Shown here in pieces: positions 9,069-17,740 of a stretch of 64,000 nt of DNA. The position numbers were made by a program, and so were the translations under genes. Below the pieces are notes generated by a model, which did not search any database, had not been told where the DNA came from, and was given only the letters and a program-made list of their open reading frames with translations. Position 1 is the first letter of the stretch, and every line of letters starts with the position of its first letter. The DNA is from Desulfosarcina sp. (GTDB taxonomy: Bacteria > Desulfobacterota > Desulfobacteria > Desulfobacterales > Desulfosarcinaceae): positions 1-64,000 of the forward strand of contig JABZFO010000062.1 of NCBI GenBank assembly GCA_014237405.1, written 5' to 3'.

Positions 9069-9822
9069 CGATCAACCTTTCTGCCAGTTTTCGGTAATCA
9101 TGTGCACCCGATGCACTGTTGGCAAATTCGAAAATGCTCTTTCCGTTGACCGGCGCCTCACACAAACGCACGTTGTGGTGGATGGGATCGCAGATCTGCC
9201 TGCGGAAAAGGCGCCGGAGCCGGTTGTAAATGTCATGGCTCTGACGGGTGCGGCGGTCGAACATGGTGGGCAGGATATACTTGAGCCGAAGGGATTTATT
9301 CAGTTGCTGGACGGAGACCAGGTACCCGAAGAACGTCTTCAGACCCTCCAGGGCCGGTCCCTGCAGAGCCACCGGGCACAGCACCTCGGTGGCGGCCATG
9401 AGGATGTTTACGCTCAAGACGTCCCAGCCGGGGGCACAGTCGAAAATCAGGTAATCCAGCCCGTTGTTTTTAGGTATCAGGCTCTGGCGCAATATGGCAT
9501 GCCGCCGGTCACGGGGCTGCTCCCCCAACCAGTTTTTAAGCTCCACCAACTTGATACCGCCGGCCAGCACCCATAAATTTTTGCGGGCCTCATGGATGGC
9601 CTCTTTCTTTAGGATCGTCCTGCCGTTGCCGTCGCGACCGGTAATGAACTCATACAGGCCGTGATGTGGCGCTACGCCGAGGAAGGTGGTGGTCTGCGCC
9701 TGGGTGTCGCAATCCACCAGCAGCACCCGCTTGCCCGCTAGGGCCAGCCCGTGGGCCAGGTTTACCGCCGTGGTGGTTTTCCCAACGCCACCCTTAGCCA
9801 TGGCCACCGCGATTTTTCGCAT
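9028..9822 (-). CDS. parA: ParA/Soj-family ATPase
   Basis: A 264-aa P-loop ATPase of the MinD/ParA group. The deviant Walker A KGGVGKTT stands at residues 10-17 with both the signature and the catalytic lysine, the switch motif LLVDCDTQAQTT near residue 38, and the Walker B-like DYLIFDCAPG near 130. ParA proteins form ATP-dependent dimers on the nucleoid and move cargo such as origins, plasmids or protein clusters. The partner gene overlaps its 3' end and no parB with a full HTH is present, so it is not the usual chromosomal parAB and may position something else or be a captured plasmid module. Length is complete. Confidence 0.88.
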   Translation of the reverse strand: MRKIAVAMAKGGVGKTTTAVNLAHGLALAGKRVLLVDCDTQAQTTTFLGVAPHHGLYEFITGRDGNGRTILKKEAIHEARKNLWVLAGGIKLVELKNWLGEQPRDRRHAILRQSLIPKNNGLDYLIFDCAPGWDVLSVNILMAATEVLCPVALQGPALEGLKTFFGYLVSVQQLNKSLRLKYILPTMFDRRTRQSHDIYNRLRRLFRRQICDPIHHNVRLCEAPVNGKSIFEFANSASGAHDYRKLAERLIDDGIRQQDHTRFF

Positions 9823-9859
9823 ACGCAGTCCTTATCCGGCACCAGATCCCAATTTCGGA

Positions 9860-10756
9860 TCACGGTCCCTCAGGCAGATATCGGTATTCGGCATAGATGC
9901 CGGGGTGAATGACCTTTGAAATCAAATCCGAAATCGATGAGGACATCAGGTAACGAAGCAGCGATAATTTTTTGTCACGGGCGTAAACCGGAACCACCGC
10001 TCCGTCGATACCACCCAATTTCCCTGCCCATTCAAGGGCATCTTCGAAGTTGCCAAGGCGGTCCACCAGTCCCCGCACCTTTGCATCTTCGCCGGTGAAA
10101 ATGCGCCCGTCGGCCACCTGTTCCACCTGGGCGCGGTCCATCTTTCTGCCTTCGGCAATGGCCGTGACAAATTGTTCGTGGATGTCGCTGGTAATGGATT
10201 GCAGGATTTCGCGCTCGTCGTCCCGCATCTCCCGGGTAGGCGACCCGGTATCCTTGTAGGGACCGCTCTTGATAACCACAGGGACCATGCCGATCTTGTC
10301 CAGCAGCTGCCGAAAGTTGGTGTACCCCATGATCACACCAATGCTGCCGGTGATCGTACCGGGGTTGGCCACGATGCCGTCAGCCGCACAGGCCACGTAG
10401 TAGCCGCCGGAGGCGGCCACGGCACCCATGGATGCCACCACCTTCTTAGTGGCGATGGTTTTTCGGATCTCGCGGTAAATCTCCTGAGACGGTCCCACGG
10501 CGCCACCGGGGGAGTCGATGCGGATCACGATGGCCTTGATGTCCTCATCTTCCCGGAACCGGCGGATACTCTCGATGGCACCCCGCGCGTCGGCGATAGC
10601 CCCTTCAATTTCAACGACCCCCACCGCCTCACCGCCGAAATCACCGGACGATCTCCCCATCCAGGCCGCCATGGCCATGATGCCAAGGGTAAGCACCGTG
10701 AAAATGGCAAATAACACCAGTAAGGAAAAAAGATAGGGATGACGTCTTGAAAACAT
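9860..10756 (-). CDS. sppA: signal peptide peptidase SppA, short form
   Basis: A membrane-anchored serine protease of the S49 family that degrades signal peptides. The 298-aa protein begins with a basic MFSRRHP and a single transmembrane segment (about residues 8-30). The catalytic domain shows VVEIEGAI, IDSPGGAVGPSQEIY, GAVAASGGYYVA with the nucleophilic serine, and GPYKDTGSP with the general-base lysine. This is the one-domain form common outside enterics. The start at 10756 has AAGGAA upstream; the longer frame to 10816 adds a tail without a signal. It lies downstream of rpsA on the same strand, the usual neighbour in delta-proteobacteria. Confidence 0.92.
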   Translation of the reverse strand: MFSRRHPYLFSLLVLFAIFTVLTLGIMAMAAWMGRSSGDFGGEAVGVVEIEGAIADARGAIESIRRFREDEDIKAIVIRIDSPGGAVGPSQEIYREIRKTIATKKVVASMGAVAASGGYYVACAADGIVANPGTITGSIGVIMGYTNFRQLLDKIGMVPVVIKSGPYKDTGSPTREMRDDEREILQSITSDIHEQFVTAIAEGRKMDRAQVEQVADGRIFTGEDAKVRGLVDRLGNFEDALEWAGKLGGIDGAVVPVYARDKKLSLLRYLMSSSISDLISKVIHPGIYAEYRYLPEGP

Positions 10757-10913
10757 GGCACGTTCCTTTTTTGGGAATACGCCCCGACAAGATTGAATAA
10801 TCCTCAGTCGATGCAATCACGGGACCATGGGCGGTGACTTGAGAAGGCCTGTCGGAAAGAAAGTAACGGATGGCAGCGGCCGTGTGAACGGTGCCCCGTG
10901 GTCCATGACAGAA

Positions 10914-10948
10914 ATGCCGGCGGGCCCTATCAGGCAAACCGCCGGCAT
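10914..10948 (-). terminator. hairpin after rpsA
   Basis: A perfect 10-bp inverted repeat (ATGCCGGCGG against CCGCCGGCAT) with a 15-base loop follows the rpsA stop by about 20 bases on the minus strand and is trailed by TTCTGT. The weak T-run means termination may be partial, letting some transcription continue into sppA. Confidence 0.5.
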
Positions 10949-10969
10949 TCATAGTCTGGGTCAACGGTT

Positions 10970-12901
10970 TTATTGTTCGTCGTTGTTGAGCTTTTCCTGC
11001 AGGTTCTCGCGAAGGATTTCGCCGAAACTAGAGGTTGCGGGCCTCATGTTGCTGACGTACTCGGTCAGCAGTTCCTGATCGTCTTCCATATCGAGCCGTT
11101 TGATGGAGAGACCGATGCGCCGCTCGTCACTGTTGATGTTCATGACTTTGGCGGTCAGCACCAACCCCACTTCAAACTGGCCCACCGGGGTTTTGATCTT
11201 CTCCTTGCTGATCTCGGAAACATGCACCAGCCCTTCGATGCCTTCTTCCAGTTCGACAAAGACGCCAAAATCCGTCACATTGGTGACGGTGCCGGTGATT
11301 TCCTTGCCCACCTCATAGCGCTCGGCGACCGTATCCCACGGATCGGCCTGCAACTGCTTGACGCCCAGAGAGAAACGCTCCTGTTCCTTGTTGATCTCCA
11401 GAACGATGGCCTGAATCATATCACCCTTCTTGTACATTTCAGAGGGGTGCTTGATTCGCTTGGTCCAGGAGATGTCGGAAATATGGACCAGGCCGTCGAT
11501 GCCCTCATCGATGCCGATGAACAGGCCGAAATCGGTGATGTTCTTTATTTTTCCTTCGATGGTGGTGCCCACCGGGTATTTGTCGCTAATCACATCCCAG
11601 GGATTGGGTGCGGCCTGCTTCATGCCCAGGGAAATCCGCCGGTTTTCCGGCTTGATATCCAGCACGATGGCGTCCACGATCTCGCTCACGGAAACCACCT
11701 TGGAAGGGTGGCGGACCTTGCGCGTCCAGGACATTTCAGACACGTGAATCAGGCCTTCGATACCCTCTTCCAGCTCTACAAAGGCGCCGTAATCGGTCAG
11801 GCTCACTACCTTACCGCTGATGCGCGAACCCACGGGATACTTTTCGATAGCGCTGGCCCATGGATCTTCAGTAAGTTGCTTCATGCCCAGGGAAACGCGC
11901 TCACGCTCCAGGTCTAGACTCAGGATCTTGACATTGATTTCGTCGCCCACGTTGAATAACTCGGACGGATGCTTGACCCGGCCCCAGGAGATATCGGTAA
12001 TGTGCAGCAATCCGTCCACACCGCCCAAGTCGACAAACACGCCGTATTCGGTGAGGTTCTTGACGATACCGGAAACCACTTTGCCTTCGTGAATGGTCGC
12101 CAGGGTTTTAGCCCGTTTGGCCTCGCGTTCCTCTTCCAGGAGAACCCTTCTGGAAAGCACGATGTTGCTGCGTTTGCGGTTGTATTTCAGAACTTTAAAT
12201 TCGAATTCTTTGCCGACCATTTCATCCAGGTTGCGAATGGGTCGAAGGTCCGCCTGTGAACCGGGCAGAAATGCCTGGACGCCGATATCCACGGAGAAGC
12301 CACCCTTGACGCGGTTGGTGATGGTTCCGGCAATGGTCTCATCGGCTTCGTGACGATTCTTGATGTCGTCCCAGACCTTGACCTTTTCGGCTTTCTCCTT
12401 GGACAGAACGACCACTTCATTCTCGTCGTCCCACCACTCCACCATCACTTCGACGGTGTCGCCCACCTGTGCGGTGACTTCGCCATCCTGTTCAAATTCC
12501 CGGATACGAATCTGGCCTTCTGATTTGTAGCCGATGTCTACCAGTACGTGGTCTTTGTCCACAGAGATGATTTTTCCGTTGACCACCTCACCTTCGGCAA
12601 AGCGCTTGAAGCTCTCCTCGTACATATCCATGAGCTCAGCCATGCTTTCGCCGGTAACACTGTCTTTCTCGATCGGTTCTTCGATTGCCTCGATCGGTTC
12701 TTCGATTGCCTCGATCGGTTCTTCGATTGCCTCGATCGGTTCTTCGGTTGCCTCGATCGGTTCTTCGGTTGCCTCGATCGGTTCTTCGGTTGCCTCGATC
12801 GGTGCTTCGGTTGCCTTGATCGGTGCTTCGGTTGATTCGATCGGTGCTTCGGTTGATTCGATCGGTTTTTCGGTTGATTGGTTGTCTACAAAGTTGTCCA
12901 T
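10970..12901 (-). CDS. rpsA: 30S ribosomal protein S1 with a repetitive acidic N-terminal extension
   Basis: S1 binds mRNA on the 30S subunit and helps start translation of structured leaders. The 643-aa protein carries six S1 (OB-fold) domains; typical cores are GEVVNGKIISVDKDHVLVDIG, ADETIAGTITNRVKGGFSVD and four canonical later copies with YGVFVDL, YGAFVEL, FGLFIGI and FGVFVEL, each ending in HI(T/S)D or HVSE. Ordinary S1 proteins are about 550-580 aa; the excess is a run of ten 7-residue repeats at residues 9-78 (see 12668-12877). The ATG at 12901 has a GGGGGT-type purine run upstream. The order cmk, rpsA, sppA on one strand is a conserved arrangement. Confidence 0.95.
   Translation of the reverse strand: MDNFVDNQSTEKPIESTEAPIESTEAPIKATEAPIEATEEPIEATEEPIEATEEPIEAIEEPIEAIEEPIEAIEEPIEKDSVTGESMAELMDMYEESFKRFAEGEVVNGKIISVDKDHVLVDIGYKSEGQIRIREFEQDGEVTAQVGDTVEVMVEWWDDENEVVVLSKEKAEKVKVWDDIKNRHEADETIAGTITNRVKGGFSVDIGVQAFLPGSQADLRPIRNLDEMVGKEFEFKVLKYNRKRSNIVLSRRVLLEEEREAKRAKTLATIHEGKVVSGIVKNLTEYGVFVDLGGVDGLLHITDISWGRVKHPSELFNVGDEINVKILSLDLERERVSLGMKQLTEDPWASAIEKYPVGSRISGKVVSLTDYGAFVELEEGIEGLIHVSEMSWTRKVRHPSKVVSVSEIVDAIVLDIKPENRRISLGMKQAAPNPWDVISDKYPVGTTIEGKIKNITDFGLFIGIDEGIDGLVHISDISWTKRIKHPSEMYKKGDMIQAIVLEINKEQERFSLGVKQLQADPWDTVAERYEVGKEITGTVTNVTDFGVFVELEEGIEGLVHVSEISKEKIKTPVGQFEVGLVLTAKVMNINSDERRIGLSIKRLDMEDDQELLTEYVSNMRPATSSFGEILRENLQEKLNNDEQ
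12668..12877 (-). repeat. ten tandem 21-bp units encoding (S/A)(T/I)E(E/A/K)PIE
   Basis: The units run head to tail inside the start of rpsA. Read from the N-terminus they change in steps: three STE(K/A)PI units, one ATEAPIE, three ATEEPIE and three AIEEPIE. Neighbouring units are most alike, which is the trace of slippage or unequal exchange. All are multiples of 21 bases, so length changes keep the frame. The result is an acidic, proline-spaced, probably unstructured tail. Confidence 0.92.
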
Positions 12902-13004
12902 TGACTGATGATTACCCCCTTAGCCTCTTTTATTTTACTGCAAATACCACCGCATACAGTATATCCCGTAATTCATACAGAAACCTAATGCAAAATGCAA
13001 TGAT

Positions 13005-13703
13005 TTATTTAGCATCGCGGCCCTTGCGGACACGCGCCATCATCAGGGCGACCACCTGTCGGGCGATTATGGCCGTCGAATCGATGATGACCGCGTCGCC
13101 GGCAGGCCTCAGGGGCGCAATATCCCGGCTGCTGTCGTTTTCATCCCGGCTGCGGATATCCTGCTCGATCTGTTCGAGGGATTGATTATTTTCTTTGCCG
13201 TATTGTTCGAAACGGCGGAAAGCCCGCTGTCGAACCGTGGCATCCAGAAAGAACTTGAGATCCGCTTCAGGAAAAACCACCGTTCCCATATCACGACCCT
13301 CGGCCACCAGGCCCCTGGTCCGCCCTATTTCCCGCTGAATATCCAAAAGGGCCTGTCTCACCATCGGGTGGGCCGACACCGCCGATGCCAGCATTGTAAT
13401 CTCCGGCGAGCGGATCCGGCCGGTGATATCCACACCATTCGAAACCAGACGGTTTTCCTCAACGCTGAGCTGCAATGTCCCACATACATCGCAAAGTCCT
13501 GGATCATCGTCCGGTGAGATGTCGGCCGCACGGACCTCGTAAGCGACGGCCCGGTATAAGGCCCCGGTATCCAGGTATCGATAACCCAGTTCCCGGGCCA
13601 GCATCTTGCTGACCGTGGTCTTGCCGGCACCGGCAGGCCCGTCGATAGTAATCAGCAGCAGTGGCTCAGGGGCCATTTTACGTTGCCTGTCCGAAACCTT
13701 CAT
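13005..13703 (-). CDS. cmk: cytidylate kinase
   Basis: Transfers phosphate from ATP to CMP or dCMP. The 232-aa protein has Walker A GPAGAGKTT near residue 23, the YLDTGALYRA substrate motif, the GRDMGTVVFP signature, RDENDSSR and the C-terminal IIDST; it is full length. Its ATG at 13703 overlaps the hisC stop (ATGA), so translation is coupled; an internal ATG at 13676, just before APEPLLLITIDG, is a possible alternative start that would match the family more closely. It precedes rpsA as in many proteobacteria. Confidence 0.94.
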   Translation of the reverse strand: MKVSDRQRKMAPEPLLLITIDGPAGAGKTTVSKMLARELGYRYLDTGALYRAVAYEVRAADISPDDDPGLCDVCGTLQLSVEENRLVSNGVDITGRIRSPEITMLASAVSAHPMVRQALLDIQREIGRTRGLVAEGRDMGTVVFPEADLKFFLDATVRQRAFRRFEQYGKENNQSLEQIEQDIRSRDENDSSRDIAPLRPAGDAVIIDSTAIIARQVVALMMARVRKGRDAK

Positions 13704-14803
13704 GGATCGTCTATTTGTGAGAGAACTGTTTCCAGCGCACGAAGAAAACGCCGGTTTTCCTCTTCAAGCCCCACGTTGATGCGGATATAGGTGGGGAATC
13801 CGTAAGCGCGCATGGACCTTACGATCACGCCCTGCCGCAGCATGTTTTCGAACACGGTATCCGCCGGCTGCCCCACGTCGATAAGAAAGAAGTTGGCCTC
13901 GGTTTTAAAGTAGGTCAGGCCCAGCCCGTCCAACGCGGCATACAGGTCGTCCAATCCTCGATGAACCAGGCCCACCGTCTGATGCAGAAACGCCCGGTCA
14001 TCCAGGGCCGCAGCCGCAGCCGCCTGAGCCATGGCATTGACGTTAAAGGGCTGCCGGACCCGGTTGAGCACCTCAGCCAGCGCAGCTGGCATGATGCCGT
14101 ACCCCACCCGCAGCCCGGCAAGACCGTATGCCTTGGAAAAGGTGCGAAGAGTCACCAGCGGACGGTCCAAGTCCGACGGCTGGCCGGTTTTCAGGCAATC
14201 GGGGTTTCTGGCAAACTCGATATAAGCCTCGTCCACGACCACCACCACGTCGTCCGGCAACCGGGCCATGAAGGCGTCAAAATCCCTCTGGGTGACCACA
14301 GTGCCTGTCGGGTTGTTCGGGTTGCAGACGAACACCAGCCGGGTGTCGGCTGTGACCTGACCGGCCATGGCGTCAAGATCCATGGTCAGGGCTGTCAAGG
14401 GCACGGCGTCCACCACGGCACCGGCGGCAGCGGCCGTAATATCGTACATGAGAAATGAGGGACGAGGCACAATCACCCGGTCACCGGGCCGGACAAGGGC
14501 CCGGACCAGCAGGGCGATAATATCGTCCGAACCGTTTCCGATCACCACATTCGCCGGCGAAACACCATTGGCGTCGGCGATCTTGCGGGTCAACAGGTGA
14601 CCGGCACCGTCCGGGTAGCGGTGAAGGTCGGCTAAACTTTTCTGAATGGCCGCCAACGCCTTTGGACAGGGTCCTAAGGGGTTTTCGTTAGAAGCCAGTT
14701 TGACCGAATCGCTGATGCCGTACTCTCGCTCCAGGGCCTCCAGCGGCTTGCCGGGGACATAGGGATCGATGGCCTGAATGTAATCGGGGATCGTCAATTT
14801 CAT
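13700..14803 (-). CDS. hisC: histidinol-phosphate aminotransferase
   Basis: A class I/II PLP aminotransferase (367 aa, complete). It shows KLASNENPLGPCPKA, GNGSDDII, VFVCNPNNPTGT, VVVDEAYIEFA and TFSKAYGLAGLRVGYG with the PLP-binding lysine. Known role: imidazole-acetol phosphate to L-histidinol phosphate with glutamate as donor; enzymes of this group sometimes also act on aromatic amino acids. It overlaps cmk by four bases. No other his gene is in the window. Confidence 0.93.
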   Translation of the reverse strand: MKLTIPDYIQAIDPYVPGKPLEALEREYGISDSVKLASNENPLGPCPKALAAIQKSLADLHRYPDGAGHLLTRKIADANGVSPANVVIGNGSDDIIALLVRALVRPGDRVIVPRPSFLMYDITAAAAGAVVDAVPLTALTMDLDAMAGQVTADTRLVFVCNPNNPTGTVVTQRDFDAFMARLPDDVVVVVDEAYIEFARNPDCLKTGQPSDLDRPLVTLRTFSKAYGLAGLRVGYGIMPAALAEVLNRVRQPFNVNAMAQAAAAAALDDRAFLHQTVGLVHRGLDDLYAALDGLGLTYFKTEANFFLIDVGQPADTVFENMLRQGVIVRSMRAYGFPTYIRINVGLEEENRRFLRALETVLSQIDDP

Positions 14804-14905
14804 GGTTTACCGCCGATTGAACAAAACAGCCGGGCGGCGAGCCCGGCCCTTAATACAAGAATGTCAACGTGCCGCAAATCACCACGGCATGGGGTTGATC
14901 TATTT

Positions 14906-15448
14906 CTATTTCTGGTTCCGGGCCGCCTTCTCGCCAGCAGCCACGGCGTCCATGTTCAAGGGGATCAGTTTGGGTTTCTTGCTGAACTCTTCTTTTATGC
15001 AATGCTTCAGGGTTTCCATGGGAACGATACCGCTTCGAGCCACGAAGGCGGAAAGGGACACGATGTTGGCGGCCTTGACGCTGCCCAGTTCCTTGGCGAT
15101 ATCCACCGCCGGCACCCGAAGCTCGTCTATATCGTCCCGGTTCGCCCCAAAGGCGATCAGCGAGCTGTTGATGAAAATGATCCCGCCTTTTTTCACCGTG
15201 GGGGCAAATTTTTCAAGCGAGGGTCCGTTCATGGCCACCAGGTGCAGCGGATTTTTAATTATGGGCGAACCGATGGGCCGGTCGCTGATCACCACGGTGC
15301 AATAGGCCGTTCCCCCCCTCATTTCAGGCCCGTAGGAAGGAATCCATGCCACCTCGAAACCTTCCTCCATGGCGGCATGGGCGAGAACCTTGCCGATTAA
15401 CAATATGCCCTGTCCACCGAATCCGGCAAACATGATTTCGCTCTGCAT
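14906..15448 (-). CDS. 2-oxoacid:ferredoxin oxidoreductase, gamma subunit
   Basis: The 180-aa subunit shows the family landmarks MFAGFGGQGILLIGKVLAHAA, WIPSYGPEMRGGTAYC and VVISDRPIGSP. It contributes to coenzyme A handling in the KorABCD/VorABCD enzymes that oxidatively decarboxylate a 2-oxoacid to an acyl-CoA while reducing ferredoxin. The start at 15448 has a strong AAGGAGG seven bases upstream, which excludes the longer frame to 15466. It is the last gene of a four-gene minus-strand operon (ferredoxin-like, alpha, beta, gamma). It is followed by about 100 bases without a gene before hisC. Confidence 0.92.
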   Translation of the reverse strand: MQSEIMFAGFGGQGILLIGKVLAHAAMEEGFEVAWIPSYGPEMRGGTAYCTVVISDRPIGSPIIKNPLHLVAMNGPSLEKFAPTVKKGGIIFINSSLIAFGANRDDIDELRVPAVDIAKELGSVKAANIVSLSAFVARSGIVPMETLKHCIKEEFSKKPKLIPLNMDAVAAGEKAARNQK

Positions 15449-15488
15449 TGTACCTCCTTCAGTCACGCCCGGCGTTGCGGATCTATGG

Positions 15489-16226
15489 TCATGCCGGAAC
15501 TTTGTAGTCCCCCGGTTGGTAGTATTCCAGCAGGGTCTTTTCGGTCCAGTCCACCGCTTCCACCGGGGTCATACCCCAGTTGGTGGGACAGGTGCTCACC
15601 ACCTCGACGAGGCTGAAGCATTTCTTTTCCATTTGATAGGTAAATGCTTGTTTTATAGCCTTTTTCGCCTTTTTGATATACTTGGGTTTGATGACGGTCT
15701 GGCGCGTGATATAGCCCGGAGTCTGCAGGGCGGCCAGCAGCTCGGCCATCTTGATGGGCATGCCCACCTCCTCCACGTTTCTGCCAAAAGGGCTGGTTGA
15801 GGTGCGCTGGCCCGGCATGGTGGTGGGGGCCATCTGGCCGCCGGTCATCCCGTAAATGGCGTTGTTGACGAAAATGGTGGTGAACTTTTCGCCCCGGTTG
15901 GCCGCGTGGATGATCTCTCCCATGCCGATGCTGGCCAGGTCTCCGTCGCCCTGGTAGGTGAACACCATCAGGTCGGGCCGCACCCGCTTGATGCCGGTGG
16001 CCATGGCCGGTGCACGCCCGTGAGCCGCCTCCTGAAAATCAAAGGTAAAGTAATTGTAGGCCAGTACGGCACAGCCCACCGGGGCGATGCCCACCGTGCG
16101 TCCCCGGATGCCCAGTTCGTCGATGGTTTCTGCCACCAGCCGATGGATCACGCCGTGGGTGCATCCCGGGCAGTAGTGGGTGTGGGCATCGGAGAGGGCC
16201 TCTGGTTTTTTAAAGGTCTTTCCCAT
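15489..16226 (-). CDS. 2-oxoacid:ferredoxin oxidoreductase, beta (TPP-binding) subunit
   Basis: The 245-aa catalytic subunit holds thiamine pyrophosphate. It shows HYCPGCTHG near residue 17, the TPP/Mg motif beginning GDGDLASIGMGEIIHAANRG, FVNNAIYGMTGGQMAPTT and a tail FSLVEVVSTCPTNWGM. An AAGGAG site precedes the ATG. The sequence is closest in style to the VorA/KorB group, so the substrate may be branched-chain 2-oxoacids or 2-oxoglutarate; motif reading alone does not separate these. Confidence 0.93.
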   Translation of the reverse strand: MGKTFKKPEALSDAHTHYCPGCTHGVIHRLVAETIDELGIRGRTVGIAPVGCAVLAYNYFTFDFQEAAHGRAPAMATGIKRVRPDLMVFTYQGDGDLASIGMGEIIHAANRGEKFTTIFVNNAIYGMTGGQMAPTTMPGQRTSTSPFGRNVEEVGMPIKMAELLAALQTPGYITRQTVIKPKYIKKAKKAIKQAFTYQMEKKCFSLVEVVSTCPTNWGMTPVEAVDWTEKTLLEYYQPGDYKVPA

Positions 16227-16280
16227 TTTACATGTACTCCTTGCTTGTGAGCCTGAAATCCGTTGAGGATTGTCGGTCGA

Positions 16281-17351
16281 TCAGGCAATTCGTTCCTTGA
16301 CCACGCCGATGACCTCTTCGGGGGTGGGGATATCGCCGCCACACTTGCCATACCAGCTGACCGGAAGCCGGCCCTTGACGCAGCACGCCACATCCTCCAC
16401 CATCTGCCCCATGCTCATCTCGATGCTCAGCACGTGGGTGCACGACGGCTTCAACGCCGCATCTTCCACGGCTTTAACGGGAAACGGAAAAAGCGTCTGA
16501 GGACGGACCATGCCCACTTCGATGCCGTCGGCTTTCAACATGTCGATGGCCGTGCGGCATACCCGGCTCATGGTACCGTAGCTGACGATGAGCCCCTTGT
16601 AGTCGCCGTCGGTATTGTAGGGTTCGGACATCACCTCTTCGACGCGCATGCGGTCATACTTGGCCTTTAGCGCCAGGTTGTTGTCGTTGAGCACAACCGG
16701 GTCCAGAAACAGGGATTTGACCAGGTTACGGGTGTTGCTCTTGCGGTGGTCCATACCGTTTGTGGCCCAGGCGTCCTTGTTGGACGGCTCGGATTTCAAA
16801 TGGTCGGGGAATTCCACCGGCTCCATCATCTGCCCGATGAGGCCGTCCCCCAGTATCATCACCGGATTGCGGTATTTTTCGGCCAGGGGAAAGGCTTTCA
16901 TCACCATTTCGACCGCCTCCTGGACGCTGGCCGGTGCCATCACCAGCAGACGGCAGTCACCGTGGCCGATACCCTTGGTGGCCTGGAGATAGTCCCCCTG
17001 GGAAGGCAATATGCCCCCCAGCCCCGGTCCGCCGCGCATAATGTTCACAAAGACCACCGGGCACTGGGCCGCGGCGATATAGCTGATGGATTCGCTCATG
17101 AGACTGATGCCCGGGCTGGATGAGGTGGTGAATACCCGGGCACCGGCGCCGGCGGCGCCGAAAAGCATATATCCAACGGCCACCTCGCTCTCTCCCTGTA
17201 AAAAGACACCCCCCACCTCCGGCATGCGGCGAACCAGATATTCCGCCACTTCGGACTGCGGGGTGATGGGATAGGCGAAGTAGTTCAGGCAACCGGCCCT
17301 GATGGCTGCTTCACCGATGGCCTCGTTACCCTTCATCAATACCTTTGCCAT
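16281..17351 (-). CDS. vorB: 2-oxoacid:ferredoxin oxidoreductase, alpha subunit (VorB/KorA-like)
   Basis: A 356-aa pyrimidine-binding subunit with the opening KVLMKGNEAIGEAAIRAGC, YPITPQSEVAEYL with the pocket residues, ESEVAVGYMLFGAAGAGARV, TSSSSPGISLMSE-type loop (TTSSSPGISLM here) and NIMRGGPGLGG. In reference annotation this pattern is most often called 3-methyl-2-oxobutanoate dehydrogenase subunit VorB, but 2-oxoglutarate is also possible. A GGAGGAG site precedes the ATG. In anaerobes such enzymes feed low-potential electrons from amino acid breakdown, or run in reverse for biosynthesis. Confidence 0.9.
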   Translation of the reverse strand: MAKVLMKGNEAIGEAAIRAGCLNYFAYPITPQSEVAEYLVRRMPEVGGVFLQGESEVAVGYMLFGAAGAGARVFTTSSSPGISLMSESISYIAAAQCPVVFVNIMRGGPGLGGILPSQGDYLQATKGIGHGDCRLLVMAPASVQEAVEMVMKAFPLAEKYRNPVMILGDGLIGQMMEPVEFPDHLKSEPSNKDAWATNGMDHRKSNTRNLVKSLFLDPVVLNDNNLALKAKYDRMRVEEVMSEPYNTDGDYKGLIVSYGTMSRVCRTAIDMLKADGIEVGMVRPQTLFPFPVKAVEDAALKPSCTHVLSIEMSMGQMVEDVACCVKGRLPVSWYGKCGGDIPTPEEVIGVVKERIA

Positions 17352-17373
17352 GGTGCTCCTCCGTTAACCGCCC

Positions 17374-17598
17374 TCAGGCGCTGGATGCTTCGGTTTCAGT
17401 GATGGTGATGGCCACATCCGGACACATGATGCAGCACATGGTGCAGTGGATGCAATCTTCCGGACGCGCCTGAAAGGCGGGGAAGTAGCCCTTCGTATTT
17501 ACATCGGGAGAAATTTCCAGAACATTTTTTGGGCATACGGTGATGCACAGGCCGCAGCCCTTGCACCGGTCCTTTTCGATGATGTGTTGATACGCCAT
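17374..17598 (-). CDS. 2[4Fe-4S] ferredoxin-like delta subunit
   Basis: A 74-aa protein with two cysteine clusters, CKGCGLCITVCPKN and CIHCTMCCIMCPD, each holding a 4Fe-4S centre. It passes electrons from the TPP subunit to free ferredoxin. The ATG at 17598 has AGGAG upstream and begins the normal MAYQHIIEKDRC; the frame to 17661 adds an unrelated tail. It is the first gene of the operon. Confidence 0.93.
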   Translation of the reverse strand: MAYQHIIEKDRCKGCGLCITVCPKNVLEISPDVNTKGYFPAFQARPEDCIHCTMCCIMCPDVAITITETEASSA

Positions 17599-17740
17599 TG
17601 ACTGCTGCTCCTTATCACGTGGAAATCGTGTTCCATTGAAGAATCGGCAACGCCTCGCCATTGAATTGCCGGCATGCCGGTGGTTCTAACGCGTGCCGCA
17701 TCTGGCAGTCCCGGGGCCGTTGTTGGCCGATTCAGCCTCT

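Noticed and set aside
12534-12908. Plus-strand frames made of SIGSSIA and DRFFDCL repeats
   Set aside because: These are antisense readings of the rpsA 21-bp repeats.
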